From: CAXBNB01 sp049115735
GTDB taxonomy: Bacteria > Bacteroidota > Bacteroidia > Cytophagales > Cyclobacteriaceae
Length of the DNA stretch: 64,000 nt
NCBI GenBank assembly: GCA_049115735.1
Contig: JAGDZP010000012.1
Location: forward strand, 434,001-498,000
Direction: 5' to 3'
Shown: positions 1 through 8,302 of the stretch, piece by piece
How the letters are laid out: the number at the start of each line of letters is the position of its first letter
Position numbering within the stretch: position 1 is the stretch's first letter
Program-made: the position numbers and the translations under genes
Notes under the pieces: model-generated
Seen by the model: only the letters and a program-made list of their open reading frames with translations
Told to the model about the DNA's origin: nothing
Databases searched by the model: none

Positions 1-405
1 GTGCGCAAACTCAGTACTGTTGAGGTTTTTTTCTAGTCTTATTTCCCGGAGGGAATCAGCCAAGTGCTTTAGTTCTGCAGAGTCATTCTGATAAAGGGAA
101 TTATAAATAGCACCCCAAAATTGATCGTATGTCTCTCCTCTGGGGAGTTTTAGTTCGTTTCGATATGCTTCGGACCGGATGTAGCTTTCACTCCTATATG
201 AGTAGTCCATGCAATAGCGCCCTGAATGATAGTTGTCCTTCCAAAAGCGCTGGTGCAGTGCTACGGTAGAAGCAGAATCCAGCTCAATAGAGTATTCATC
301 ACAACCCTGAGCCGCATCCATCAGACCGTGATACATCCTTGCTAAGTAGGACTGAATGATTAAGGAAATAACAATAAAAACAACTAATCGCGAAAATGTT
401 TTCAA
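1..405 (-). CDS. Hypothetical membrane-anchored protein, 3' part cut by window edge
   Basis: The minus strand stays open from the window edge to a TAA just upstream of 405. I read at least 135 codons: a short hydrophobic N-terminus (about residues 5-22, rich in V, I, F and L), then a polar region rich in Tyr, Asp and Ser with one charged stretch near the cut end. There is no ATG before the hydrophobic segment, so the TTG at 405-403 is my choice of start. The first ATG, at 336, would remove the anchor. I do not recognise the family. The C-terminus lies outside the window. It diverges from the downstream saccharopine-dehydrogenase-like gene. Confidence 0.55.
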   Translation of the reverse strand, partial: MKTFSRLVVFIVISLIIQSYLARMYHGLMDAAQGCDEYSIELDSASTVALHQRFWKDNYHSGRYCMDYSYRSESYIRSEAYRNELKLPRGETYDQFWGAIYNSLYQNDSAELKHLADSLREIRLEKNLNSTEFAH

Positions 406-539
406 TGCTGAAAAGGAATGTATTTTGGTGTAATGGCTTTAGTTTTTTAGAATCACCAAGATATCCATTATTTTAGGAAAAATAATTCTCATGACAAGGG
501 AAAACCTCACTTTTCTTTGAGAATGAAAACAACCCAAAT

Positions 540-1676
540 ATGAACATACTAGTACTAGGTGCGGGCATGGTCGGTAGGGCTATGGCCCTTGACTTGAGCA
601 GTAACCATAGCGTTACTTCAGCGGATATAAATGAAAAGAATCTTCAATCCCTAAAGGCAAAAAACGATCGTATTGAATCAATGACCCTGGATGTCTCCTC
701 ACAAGAGATGCTGAAAAAAGCTGTCATGAGTTTTGATTTAGTAGTGAATGCCGTGCCAGGTTTTTTAGGTTTCAATACCTTGAAATCAATTATCAAGTGC
801 AGGAAAAATGTTGTTGATATTTCCTTTTTTCCGGAGGATGGTCTCCAACTCTACGACTTGGCAAAAGAAAACCAAGTTACTGCATTGATCGACTGTGGTG
901 TCGCCCCAGGCATGGACAATCTGATATTGGGATATGAAGACTCCAGAATGAAGGTCACTGATTTCGAGTGCTTGGTTGGAGGACTGCCAAAGCTGAAAAA
1001 ATGGCCATTTGCCTACAAAGCGCCATTTTCCCCTGTGGATGTCATTGAAGAATACACCAGACCTGCGAGGTATGTGGAGAATTCAAACATGATCGTAAGA
1101 CCGGCTTTGACAGACTGTGAGTTGGTAGAATTCGATAGAGTAGGCACGCTAGAGTCCTTCAATTCTGATGGTTTGCGTTCCATCATTCATACTATGAAGC
1201 ACATTCCCAATATGAAAGAAAAGACGCTGAGATATCCAGGGCATGTGGAATATATTCGGGTACTCAGAGAAAGTGGATTTTTTGATACTGAGAATATTAA
1301 CGTTTCTGGTATGGATATTTCCCCTTTGGAATTCACTTCCAAAATTTTGTTTAAAGAGTGGCAGTTAGGGGAAAATGAGGAGGAGATTACGGTAATGAGT
1401 GTGAAAGTATGTGGCACTAATGAGTCAAATATAGAGGAAGAAGTGACCTATTATTTGCATGATGAATATGATAAGGAGTCCGGAATTTCTTCCATGGCAA
1501 GAACGACCGGCTATACTGCCACGGCATGTGTCAATATGCTTGATAAGGACTTATTTGAAAATCAAGGGGTATTTCCGTTAGAACTGGTGGGTAGTGACAA
1601 AAAGTGTTTTGATTTTATTATGAACTACCAAAAAGAGTGTGGAATCATTTATAGAAAGGAAACTGTTTTGTTATGA
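540..1676 (+). CDS. Saccharopine dehydrogenase family oxidoreductase
   Basis: A 378-residue protein starting with a Rossmann fold: GAGMVG at residues 7-12, an acidic residue after the second strand (SADINEKN), and a second NAD(P)-contact region VNAVPGFLG near 66-75. The middle, with DCGVAPGMDN near residue 118, matches the catalytic domain of saccharopine dehydrogenase/saccharopine reductase-like proteins. In known members the reaction interconverts saccharopine with aminoadipate semialdehyde plus glutamate, or a related imino acid. Bacteroidota paralogues are mostly uncharacterised, so the substrate is open. It is monocistronic as far as I can see, with the kelch gene 167 bases downstream. 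Confidence 0.8.
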   Translation: MNILVLGAGMVGRAMALDLSSNHSVTSADINEKNLQSLKAKNDRIESMTLDVSSQEMLKKAVMSFDLVVNAVPGFLGFNTLKSIIKCRKNVVDISFFPEDGLQLYDLAKENQVTALIDCGVAPGMDNLILGYEDSRMKVTDFECLVGGLPKLKKWPFAYKAPFSPVDVIEEYTRPARYVENSNMIVRPALTDCELVEFDRVGTLESFNSDGLRSIIHTMKHIPNMKEKTLRYPGHVEYIRVLRESGFFDTENINVSGMDISPLEFTSKILFKEWQLGENEEEITVMSVKVCGTNESNIEEEVTYYLHDEYDKESGISSMARTTGYTATACVNMLDKDLFENQGVFPLELVGSDKKCFDFIMNYQKECGIIYRKETVLL

Positions 1677-1843
1677 GTTTGCTGCTCAAGAAGATCATTC
1701 TTAATTCTCGTTAACTTTCAATTTCATATTGCGATAATTAAAGTTTGATTGTCATTGGTAAAGCACGGTGATTATGCATCTCCCATTTCCAGTGATTTTT
1801 GACTCAAATTGAGTATATTGTAGGTAAACTAAAACTTTTGCCT

Positions 1844-2839
1844 ATGCTAAAAAATCTACTAATTCTATTCCTATTATTTATTGGCACAACACTAACCCAG
1901 CAGCTGGACGCACAGTCGCTGATGGGGAGGTGGGATTTTGCAGAATCTAAAGATGGTTCTGAATACATTCCTCGTGATGAGGGAGCTTTGGGTGTCGCCG
2001 ATGACAAACTATTCCTGCTTGGTGGTCGTGGAATCGACGAAATGAGTGTCTTCGACTTAAAGAAAAAAGTATGGAGCACTGCTTCTAAGCCACCTATTGA
2101 GATGCATCACTTTCAGTGCGTGACCTACAATGATAAATTGTACGTACTTGGTGCACTTACGGGTAAGTATCCTGATGAAACACCTATTCCTAACATTTAC
2201 ATTTATGACCCTGAAACTGGCGCATGGTCGAAGGGACCTGAAATACCCGCAGACCGAAGAAGGGGAGCCGCTGGTGCAGTGGTCTACAAGGATAAGATCT
2301 ATCTGTTGTGCGGAATTCAAAATGGGCACAAAAGTGGGCATGTCGCATGGTTTGATGAGTATGATCCTGAAATGGATACCTGGACCAAATTGGCCGATGC
2401 TCCAAGAGTGAGGGATCACTTTCAGGCTACTGTGGTAGATGGGAAATTGTACGCCGTGGGAGGACGTACAAGTATGGCACCTGACAAAACCTTCACAGAG
2501 ACCATCGGAGAAGTGGATATGTACGATATAGAAAAAAAGATATGGTATACTGTTCCTATCAACCTACCTACACAGCGGGCTGGTGCTACTGTGGTGTCTT
2601 TGGGCAAATATGTAGTTGTGGTTGGAGGAGAATCTGCCTCTAGCAAAGAAGCACATATTGAAACGGAGGCTTTCGATACAAAAAAGTATCAATGGGTAAA
2701 GATGGTGTCTTTGATCGATGGCAGGCACGGAATGGGTGCGGCGGTCTACAAAGGCAAGATTTACATCGCTGGTGGAAATGGTAACAGGGGAGCAGGTTTG
2801 CCCATAGAGTCTATGGAAGTGTTCACGATAAAGATCTAG
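1844..2839 (+). CDS. Secreted kelch-repeat beta-propeller protein
   Basis: A 331-residue protein if started at the ATG at 1844, which places a clean signal peptide (MLKNLLILFLLFIGTTLT, cleavage near LDAQS) at the N-terminus. The frame is open further up to a TTG at 1799, but that adds a non-signal leader. At least five kelch blades are visible from the recurring pattern of GG or G, then Y/V-D, then W: LYVLGALTG, IYLLCGIQNG, LYAVGGRTS, VVVVGGESAS, IYIAGGNGN. Such propellers are exported binding or scaffold proteins, sometimes sialate mutarotases (NanM-like). Nothing nearby points to sialic acid, so I leave the role open. Confidence 0.8.
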   Translation: MLKNLLILFLLFIGTTLTQQLDAQSLMGRWDFAESKDGSEYIPRDEGALGVADDKLFLLGGRGIDEMSVFDLKKKVWSTASKPPIEMHHFQCVTYNDKLYVLGALTGKYPDETPIPNIYIYDPETGAWSKGPEIPADRRRGAAGAVVYKDKIYLLCGIQNGHKSGHVAWFDEYDPEMDTWTKLADAPRVRDHFQATVVDGKLYAVGGRTSMAPDKTFTETIGEVDMYDIEKKIWYTVPINLPTQRAGATVVSLGKYVVVVGGESASSKEAHIETEAFDTKKYQWVKMVSLIDGRHGMGAAVYKGKIYIAGGNGNRGAGLPIESMEVFTIKI

Positions 2840-2863
2840 CCAATCTGCAACTAATAATACAAT

Positions 2864-2906
2864 AAGCCACTTTGTATATGGTACCATGTACAAAGTGGCT
2901 TTTTCG
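2864..2906 (+). terminator. Rho-independent terminator after the kelch gene
   Basis: A perfect 13-bp inverted repeat (AAGCCACTTTGTA and its complement) encloses a short loop and runs into TTTTT. It sits 25 bases after the kelch stop codon and before ligA, so it closes the kelch transcript. Confidence 0.9.
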
Positions 2907-2985
2907 TAAATGTTATTAATCGGATCATTAAGATAAAATCACAATGTTTGATATTATAACTTTCTGATAAAATTCAAACAATATG

Positions 2986-2993
2986 TACATTTG
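2986..2993 (+). promoter_or_regulatory. Candidate -7 element of the ligA promoter
   Basis: TACATTTG matches the Bacteroidota consensus TAnnTTTG and lies 25 bases before the ligA start codon, downstream of the kelch terminator. I do not see a well-spaced -33 TTG, so support is only moderate. Confidence 0.45.
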
Positions 2994-3017
2994 CTTCATT
3001 CATAATTCCTGGATTTT

Positions 3018-5030
3018 ATGACGCAAGAACAAGCCAAAAAAGAAATTTCAGAGCTTATTGATAAGATAAACTATCACAACAATCTTTATTACCAGGAGAA
3101 CACTACTGAGATATCGGATTTTGAGTTTGATCAGTTGTTGGAAAGTTTGATAAAACTTGAGGGTGAGTTTCCAGAATTTAATTTTCCCGACTCTCCAAGC
3201 CATCGTGTTGGAGGTACTATTACCAAGAATTTTGAGACTGTAGTACACAAATACCCGATGCTCTCTCTGGGTAATACTTATTCGGAGGAAGAACTGCTTG
3301 ATTTTGATAAACGTGTCTACAAGGGGCTTGATGAAGCACCTTATGAATATTTGTGCGAATTGAAATTTGATGGAGTTGCACTTAGCCTGAGTTATGAAAA
3401 AGGAATACTCATAAGAGCTGTAACACGCGGGGACGGCACTAAAGGAGATGACATAACAGCAAACGCTAAAACTATACGATCCATTCCCCTAAAGCTCACG
3501 AGTATGGTCCCAAATGAATTTGAAGTGAGGGGTGAAGCTTATATGCCATCTGAAGTTTTTGAAAACCTAAATAAGGAAAGAGAAAGCCAAGGAGAAGAGC
3601 TTTTGGCAAACCCAAGAAATACTGCTTCCGGAACGCTGAAAATGCAGGACTCAAAGGTCGTTGCGTCCAGAAAACTAGATTGCTATTTATACAACTTACT
3701 GGGATTGGAAAAAGAGATTAGGAGTCACGAAGAATCGATACACGCATTAGAAAAGTGGGGCTTTAATGTTTCTCAGACGTATCAAAAATGCTCAGATATA
3801 AAGGAAGTACTGGAGTATATTTCATATTGGGAGGAAAAAAGAAAGGAGTTGCCTGTTGAGACCGATGGCATAGTCATCAAAGTGAATAGCCTGGAGCAGC
3901 AGGATATTTTGGGCTTTACGGCTAAAAGCCCCAGGTGGGCAATAGCGTATAAGTTTAAGGCCGAGAGCGTTTCGACCAGGCTGAAGGATATTACCTACCA
4001 GGTTGGTCGTACCGGGGCAATCACGCCTGTTGCAGAACTCGAGCCCGTTTTATTGGCTGGTACCACGGTCAAGCGAGCTTCATTGCATAATGCTAACGAA
4101 ATAGCGCGACTTGACATCCGAATCGGGGATGTGGTATTTGTGGAAAAAGGCGGAGAAATCATTCCAAAAGTTACGGGTGTAGATTTAGATGATAGACAAG
4201 CAGATTCATTGCCCCATAAATATTTGACTGTCTGTCCGGAATGTGATACTCCATTGATTCGGGAGGAAGGAGAGGCCAATCATTATTGTCCGAATTATGA
4301 TGAATGCCCACCACAAATTACGGGTAGAATTCTGCATTTCATCCATAGAAAGGCCATGGATATTGATTCTCTTGGGGATCAAACCATCAAGCTCCTTTTT
4401 GAAGAGAGGTTGGTGAGCAATATTCCCGATCTCTATGACCTAAATTATGATCAGGTTTTGGCTCTGGAGGGTTTTAAGGAATTGTCCAGTCAAAACCTGA
4501 TAGATGGCATTGCGAAATCTAAGGAACAGCCATTTGAAAATGTATTGTTCGGTTTGGGTATTCGATTTGTTGGAAAAACCGTTGCGCAAAAACTAGCCGA
4601 CTATTTCAAGAATATTGATGCATTGATGGCAGCTTCATTTGAGGCACTGGTCGAGGTGCCGGAAATTGGTGATCGCATTGCTCATAGTGTCATCGATTAC
4701 TTTTCTCAGGAGCAGAACAAAGCGCACATCGAACGCTTAAAACAGGCTGGTTTGTGTTTTGAAGCTATAGAGGGTGAGAACGAGGTATTGAGCAACTCTT
4801 TGGAAGGTAGTTCATTTGTTATTTCAGGTGTGTTTGAACGCTATGGACGGGAGGAACTAAAAGAAGTTATTAAATCTCACGGAGGTAAGGTGGTTTCTTC
4901 GATATCTACAAAGCTGGATTTTTTGCTTGCCGGTGATAAAATGGGACCAGCAAAATTGCAGAAGGCAGAAAAGCTAAATATTGAAATAATATCGGAAGAT
5001 GATTTCGACAAAATGATAAATTTGCAATAA
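3018..5030 (+). CDS. ligA: NAD+-dependent DNA ligase LigA
   Basis: A 670-residue protein, normal for the family. It seals nicks during replication and repair using NAD+. The order is domain Ia (YYQENTTEISDFEFDQL), then the nucleotidyltransferase domain with adenylated lysine in KFDG at 116-119, the OB fold (RTGAITPVAELEPV near 331-344), a four-cysteine zinc finger (Cys 406, 409, 424, 430), helix-hairpin-helix repeats (about 440-585) and a C-terminal BRCT domain (GSSFVISGVFERYGREELKE onward). The next gene begins one base after the stop, so the two are probably co-transcribed with dapA. Confidence 0.97.
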   Translation: MTQEQAKKEISELIDKINYHNNLYYQENTTEISDFEFDQLLESLIKLEGEFPEFNFPDSPSHRVGGTITKNFETVVHKYPMLSLGNTYSEEELLDFDKRVYKGLDEAPYEYLCELKFDGVALSLSYEKGILIRAVTRGDGTKGDDITANAKTIRSIPLKLTSMVPNEFEVRGEAYMPSEVFENLNKERESQGEELLANPRNTASGTLKMQDSKVVASRKLDCYLYNLLGLEKEIRSHEESIHALEKWGFNVSQTYQKCSDIKEVLEYISYWEEKRKELPVETDGIVIKVNSLEQQDILGFTAKSPRWAIAYKFKAESVSTRLKDITYQVGRTGAITPVAELEPVLLAGTTVKRASLHNANEIARLDIRIGDVVFVEKGGEIIPKVTGVDLDDRQADSLPHKYLTVCPECDTPLIREEGEANHYCPNYDECPPQITGRILHFIHRKAMDIDSLGDQTIKLLFEERLVSNIPDLYDLNYDQVLALEGFKELSSQNLIDGIAKSKEQPFENVLFGLGIRFVGKTVAQKLADYFKNIDALMAASFEALVEVPEIGDRIAHSVIDYFSQEQNKAHIERLKQAGLCFEAIEGENEVLSNSLEGSSFVISGVFERYGREELKEVIKSHGGKVVSSISTKLDFLLAGDKMGPAKLQKAEKLNIEIISEDDFDKMINLQ

Positions 5031-5552
5031 ATGCTGCGCAAATACTTTTTATCTCACAAGACATCTTCTTCGCTTAGATCTTCCAAAGGAAAAAGAGGTT
5101 CCAATAGTTTTTCTGATTCTTTGAGTATTGGAATTTTGTTTACCTACTCAGATCAGCATAATTTTGAGCTTGTAGGGGAGATGATGGAAAAGCTGGAGTT
5201 TGAAGGAAAAAAGGTGGATTCACTGACATATATAGTGAAAATGGGAGAAAACGATGATTTCAATTTTCCATATTTCAATGTGAAGGATTTGAATTTTTGG
5301 GGCAATTGGACCAAAGATGAAGTAAATAAGTTTTTAGAAACACCATTCGATTATTTGCTCAACCTTGATTTGAATACTAACAATATTACCCAAAATATAC
5401 TGGCTCGTTCAAAAGCCAAATGTCGAGTAGGACGCTTCGAGGATGGAAAAAATGATTACTTTGAAATGATGATTGATCATAAAGAAGGTCACTATGCACA
5501 ATTCATCGATCAGGTATATCATTACATTAAAAATGTAAGAAATGGAAAGTAA
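5031..5552 (+). CDS. Conserved Bacteroidota protein of unknown function (DUF6913-like)
   Basis: A 173-residue protein between ligA and dapA. It starts directly after the ligA stop and overlaps the dapA start by 11 bases, so translational coupling is likely. The N-terminus is Ser/Lys/Arg-rich (MLRKYFLSHKTSS). The rest has alternating strands and helices, with the motifs IGILFTYSDQ and NFPYFNVKDLNFWGNW. I recall proteins of this kind in Bacteroidota annotated as DUF6913 in the same ligA-dapA position. No catalytic motif is evident and the function is unknown. Confidence 0.75.
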   Translation: MLRKYFLSHKTSSSLRSSKGKRGSNSFSDSLSIGILFTYSDQHNFELVGEMMEKLEFEGKKVDSLTYIVKMGENDDFNFPYFNVKDLNFWGNWTKDEVNKFLETPFDYLLNLDLNTNNITQNILARSKAKCRVGRFEDGKNDYFEMMIDHKEGHYAQFIDQVYHYIKNVRNGK

Positions 5553-6438
5553 ATTTATGGGTACGGGTGTGGCTTTGGTTACACCTTTCAATGCAGATCA
5601 TTCAATAGACTATGCTGGTCTTGAAGCACTATTGCAGCATGTTGCAAAGGGTGGTATAGACTACCTGGTGGCATCAGGCACTACTGGTGAGCCATCTACT
5701 ATGTCCGAAAAGGAGAAGATCGCTGTACTCAAATTTGTAAAGGCTAATAACCCTAACAATCTACCCGTCATGTACGGAATTGGGGGAAATAATACTGCCG
5801 AACAGGTAGAAAAATATATAAACTTCGAAGTAGAGGTGGATGCCTTTTTGTCTACTTCTCCTTATTACAACAGGCCTTCTCAGGCAGGCATTCAAAAACA
5901 TTATGAGTTGATAGCGGATGCTTCGTCTAAACCTGTTTTAGTTTACAATGTTCCTGCTCGGACAGGATCTAATGTGACGGCAGCTACTTCAATTGCGCTT
6001 TCAAAACATCCGAACATAATGGGAGTGAAGGAAGCTTCCGGGAATCTGGCTCAGTGTATTGAGATAGCTGGTGCTACTCCTGATGATTTTCTTTTGATAT
6101 CTGGCGATGATGCCCTGGCTGTTCCTATGATCTCAGTCGGTGCGAAAGGCCTGGTTTCCGTGGTAGCAAACGCACTTCCTGGCATAACTACTCAGATGGC
6201 AAACAAAGCTTTAGAGGGTGACTATAAGGCAGCTGCTAAATCAGCTTATCAGCTGATGGAACCTATTAATCTATGTTTTGCAGAATATAGTCCATCTGGG
6301 GTAAAGTATATGCTAAAGGCATTAGGAGTTTGCGAAGAGCATGTTAGGCTTCCTCTCACACCGCCAAGTGATCCTCTAAAGAGTCAAATTGATGCATATG
6401 TTGCTTCAATTTCGGAGCACTTTACTACTACGGTATAA
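5542..6438 (+). CDS. dapA: 4-hydroxy-tetrahydrodipicolinate synthase
   Basis: A 298-residue class I aldolase-fold enzyme that condenses pyruvate with aspartate semialdehyde in the lysine/diaminopimelate pathway. GTTGE (46-50) forms the substrate loop. Tyr135 in VYNVPART and the Schiff-base Lys163 in MGVKEASG are in place. The start overlaps the preceding gene by 11 bases. A strong terminator follows the stop. Length and motifs are canonical, which contrasts with the divergent DHDPS-fold paralogue at 57.4 kb. Confidence 0.96.
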   Translation: MESKFMGTGVALVTPFNADHSIDYAGLEALLQHVAKGGIDYLVASGTTGEPSTMSEKEKIAVLKFVKANNPNNLPVMYGIGGNNTAEQVEKYINFEVEVDAFLSTSPYYNRPSQAGIQKHYELIADASSKPVLVYNVPARTGSNVTAATSIALSKHPNIMGVKEASGNLAQCIEIAGATPDDFLLISGDDALAVPMISVGAKGLVSVVANALPGITTQMANKALEGDYKAAAKSAYQLMEPINLCFAEYSPSGVKYMLKALGVCEEHVRLPLTPPSDPLKSQIDAYVASISEHFTTTV

Positions 6439-6484
6439 CAAATTTCTTACTTCTCTTTTCTGAAAGAAAATAAAGACACAAAAA

Positions 6485-6515
6485 AAGGAGTACCTTAGGC
6501 ACTCCTTCTTTTTAT
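6485..6515 (+). terminator. Bidirectional terminator between dapA and the H1-like gene
   Basis: AAGGAGT pairs with ACTCCTT across a 9-base loop and is followed by CTTTTT on the plus strand and preceded by an A-run. It can therefore end both the dapA transcript and the convergent small gene on the minus strand. Confidence 0.85.
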
Positions 6516-6532
6516 TTCAAGTGATTATTTAA

Positions 6533-6706
6533 TTATCCGTTCTTAATATCTTGAACTTCAACTCTTATCTCCTGAGCTAGGTTTTTAAGTTCTTGCATTC
6601 CTTTTCTTACTCTAGTTCCGGCTGCTTGATTTTTCTTGTCATAGAATTTTTCAAAATCTCCTTCTAGAGATGCTATTAGGCTGCTGATTTCTTCGAATCT
6701 TTTCAT
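6533..6706 (-). CDS. Small histone H1-like DNA-binding protein
   Basis: A 57-residue ORF (ATG at 6706, TAA at 6533) that starts MKRFEEISSLIASLEGDFEK and continues with a basic segment around GTRVRKGMQELK. It is one charged amphipathic helix pair, rich in Glu and Lys. I recognise it as the short histone H1-like family widespread in Bacteroidota, presumed to be nucleoid-associated. It is convergent with dapA and shares its terminator. Confidence 0.85.
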   Translation of the reverse strand: MKRFEEISSLIASLEGDFEKFYDKKNQAAGTRVRKGMQELKNLAQEIRVEVQDIKNG

Positions 6707-6809
6707 GTTTGTTTATTTTTTTAAGGTTATTGATAATTAAATAAGCGTTGGCAATTATATTAAAAATGTTTAAATATATAAAGTAAACGCGTTTTTTTAT
6801 TAAAAATTA

Positions 6810-8060
6810 CTAAGGTGCCACTGGTGCTATTTCTGTGTTTTTGTAAACGCCCTGATCGAGTTTGTCTTTGATTTTTTCAAACACCCCTAGCGTATACTCA
6901 ACGTCCTCCAAAGTATGCGATGCTGTTGGGATTATCCGTAGCATGATCACATCTTTTGGTACTACTGGGTACACAATCATCGAGCAGAATAAATTGTAAT
7001 TATTTCTGACATCTTTGATCAGGTTGGCGGCTTCCTGCCACCCACCACTTAACAGAACTGGTGTAACAGGAGATTGTGTTTTTCCAATGTTAAATCCTTT
7101 TTCTTTGAAGCCATTTTGAATCGCATTTACGATCGTCCAAAGTTTTTCTTTTAGCTCAGGTCTCGTTTTCAAAAGCTCCAGTCTTTTCATATTACCTATC
7201 ACGAGTGGCATTGGCAATGATTTGGCAAATATCTGAGATCTAGTATTGTATTTCAAATAATGAATGATGTCATGATCTCCTGCAATAAAAGCTCCAATAC
7301 TTGCCATTGATTTAGCAAAAGTGGAGAAGTAAAGGTCAATTCCGTCCTGAACCCCTTGAGCTTCGCCTGAGCCTGCTCCGGTATCTCCCATGGTACCAAA
7401 TCCATGAGCATCATCAACGAGCAAACGGAATTCGTAATTTTCCTTGAAAGCAACAATGTCCTTGAGGTTACCCATGCTTCCTGACATTCCGAAAACACCT
7501 TCAGTGATTACCAAAATTCCACCACCGGTTTCGGCAGACTTTTTTGTCGCCCTCTTCAATTGCTTTTCAAGACTTTCCATATCGTTATGCTGATATACAT
7601 AACGTTTCCCAGGATGGAGCCTCAATCCGTCCATAATACATGCATGAGACTCAGCATCATATACAATGACATCTTTTCGTCCAGCTACTGCGTCTATCAC
7701 AGACATTATACCCTGGTAGCCATAGTTGAGAAGCATCACAGATTCCTTCATTACGAAATCAGCAAGTTGCTTCTCAAATATCTCGTGTTGGGTAGTATTT
7801 CCTGTCATCATTCTGGCTCCCATGGGGTAAGCCAGCCCCCATTCCTCAGTTGCTTTGGCGTCTGCTTCTCTTACTTCTGGTAGATTGGCCAGTCCGAGAT
7901 AGTTGTTCAAACTCCAGGTGAGAACCTCTTTACCTCTAAACTTCATTCTGGGAGCTATAGGGCCCTCCAGTTTCGGAAACATGAAAAAATTATCTCCATC
8001 ATGAGAAGAGTGTTTTCCCAAGGGTCCCTGATCTTCTAAAAGCTTCTTGAATATATCCAT
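6810..8060 (-). CDS. Alpha-oxoamine synthase: serine palmitoyltransferase or cysteate acyltransferase
   Basis: A 416-residue PLP enzyme of fold type I. Visible are NNYLGLA (52-58), the cofactor-stacking His139 in AESHA, DDAHGFG (216-222) and the Schiff-base Lys250 in STFAKSMAS. Members condense an acyl-CoA (or acyl-ACP) with an amino acid and release CO2. Without biotin or threonine genes nearby, the best fit is the bacterial sphingolipid enzyme (serine plus palmitoyl-CoA) or the cysteate-using enzyme that makes sulfonolipids in gliding Cytophagales. The sequence alone does not let me choose. KBL or BioF are less likely. It is divergent from accC. Confidence 0.8.
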   Translation of the reverse strand: MDIFKKLLEDQGPLGKHSSHDGDNFFMFPKLEGPIAPRMKFRGKEVLTWSLNNYLGLANLPEVREADAKATEEWGLAYPMGARMMTGNTTQHEIFEKQLADFVMKESVMLLNYGYQGIMSVIDAVAGRKDVIVYDAESHACIMDGLRLHPGKRYVYQHNDMESLEKQLKRATKKSAETGGGILVITEGVFGMSGSMGNLKDIVAFKENYEFRLLVDDAHGFGTMGDTGAGSGEAQGVQDGIDLYFSTFAKSMASIGAFIAGDHDIIHYLKYNTRSQIFAKSLPMPLVIGNMKRLELLKTRPELKEKLWTIVNAIQNGFKEKGFNIGKTQSPVTPVLLSGGWQEAANLIKDVRNNYNLFCSMIVYPVVPKDVIMLRIIPTASHTLEDVEYTLGVFEKIKDKLDQGVYKNTEIAPVAP

Positions 8061-8254
8061 TAAATCGTTATAGGTGCGTGCCGGTTGGCGTTAAAATTTT
8101 GCGCTGCAAAGTTAATACTTCTCGTGTTCTACACAAGTCAGAAAAATGTAAATTCCGAGCGCTCAGGTAGATATAGTCGGGTTTCAGTATTCTGATTCTT
8201 TAATAGAAAAATGAACTTAAAATTCATATAGCCGCATGAGGATCACTTAAGCTA

Positions 8255-8274
8255 TGTTGACTAAATTGTCGACA
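8255..8274. promoter_or_regulatory. Inverted repeat upstream of accC
   Basis: TGTTGAC and GTCGACA face each other across six bases (one mismatch), 28 bases before the accC start in the 242-base gap between divergent genes. It could be an operator. This is pattern only, with no family match. Confidence 0.3.
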
Positions 8275-8302
8275 TCAAAAGAACAGCTCAGTCTAAATCG
8301 AA

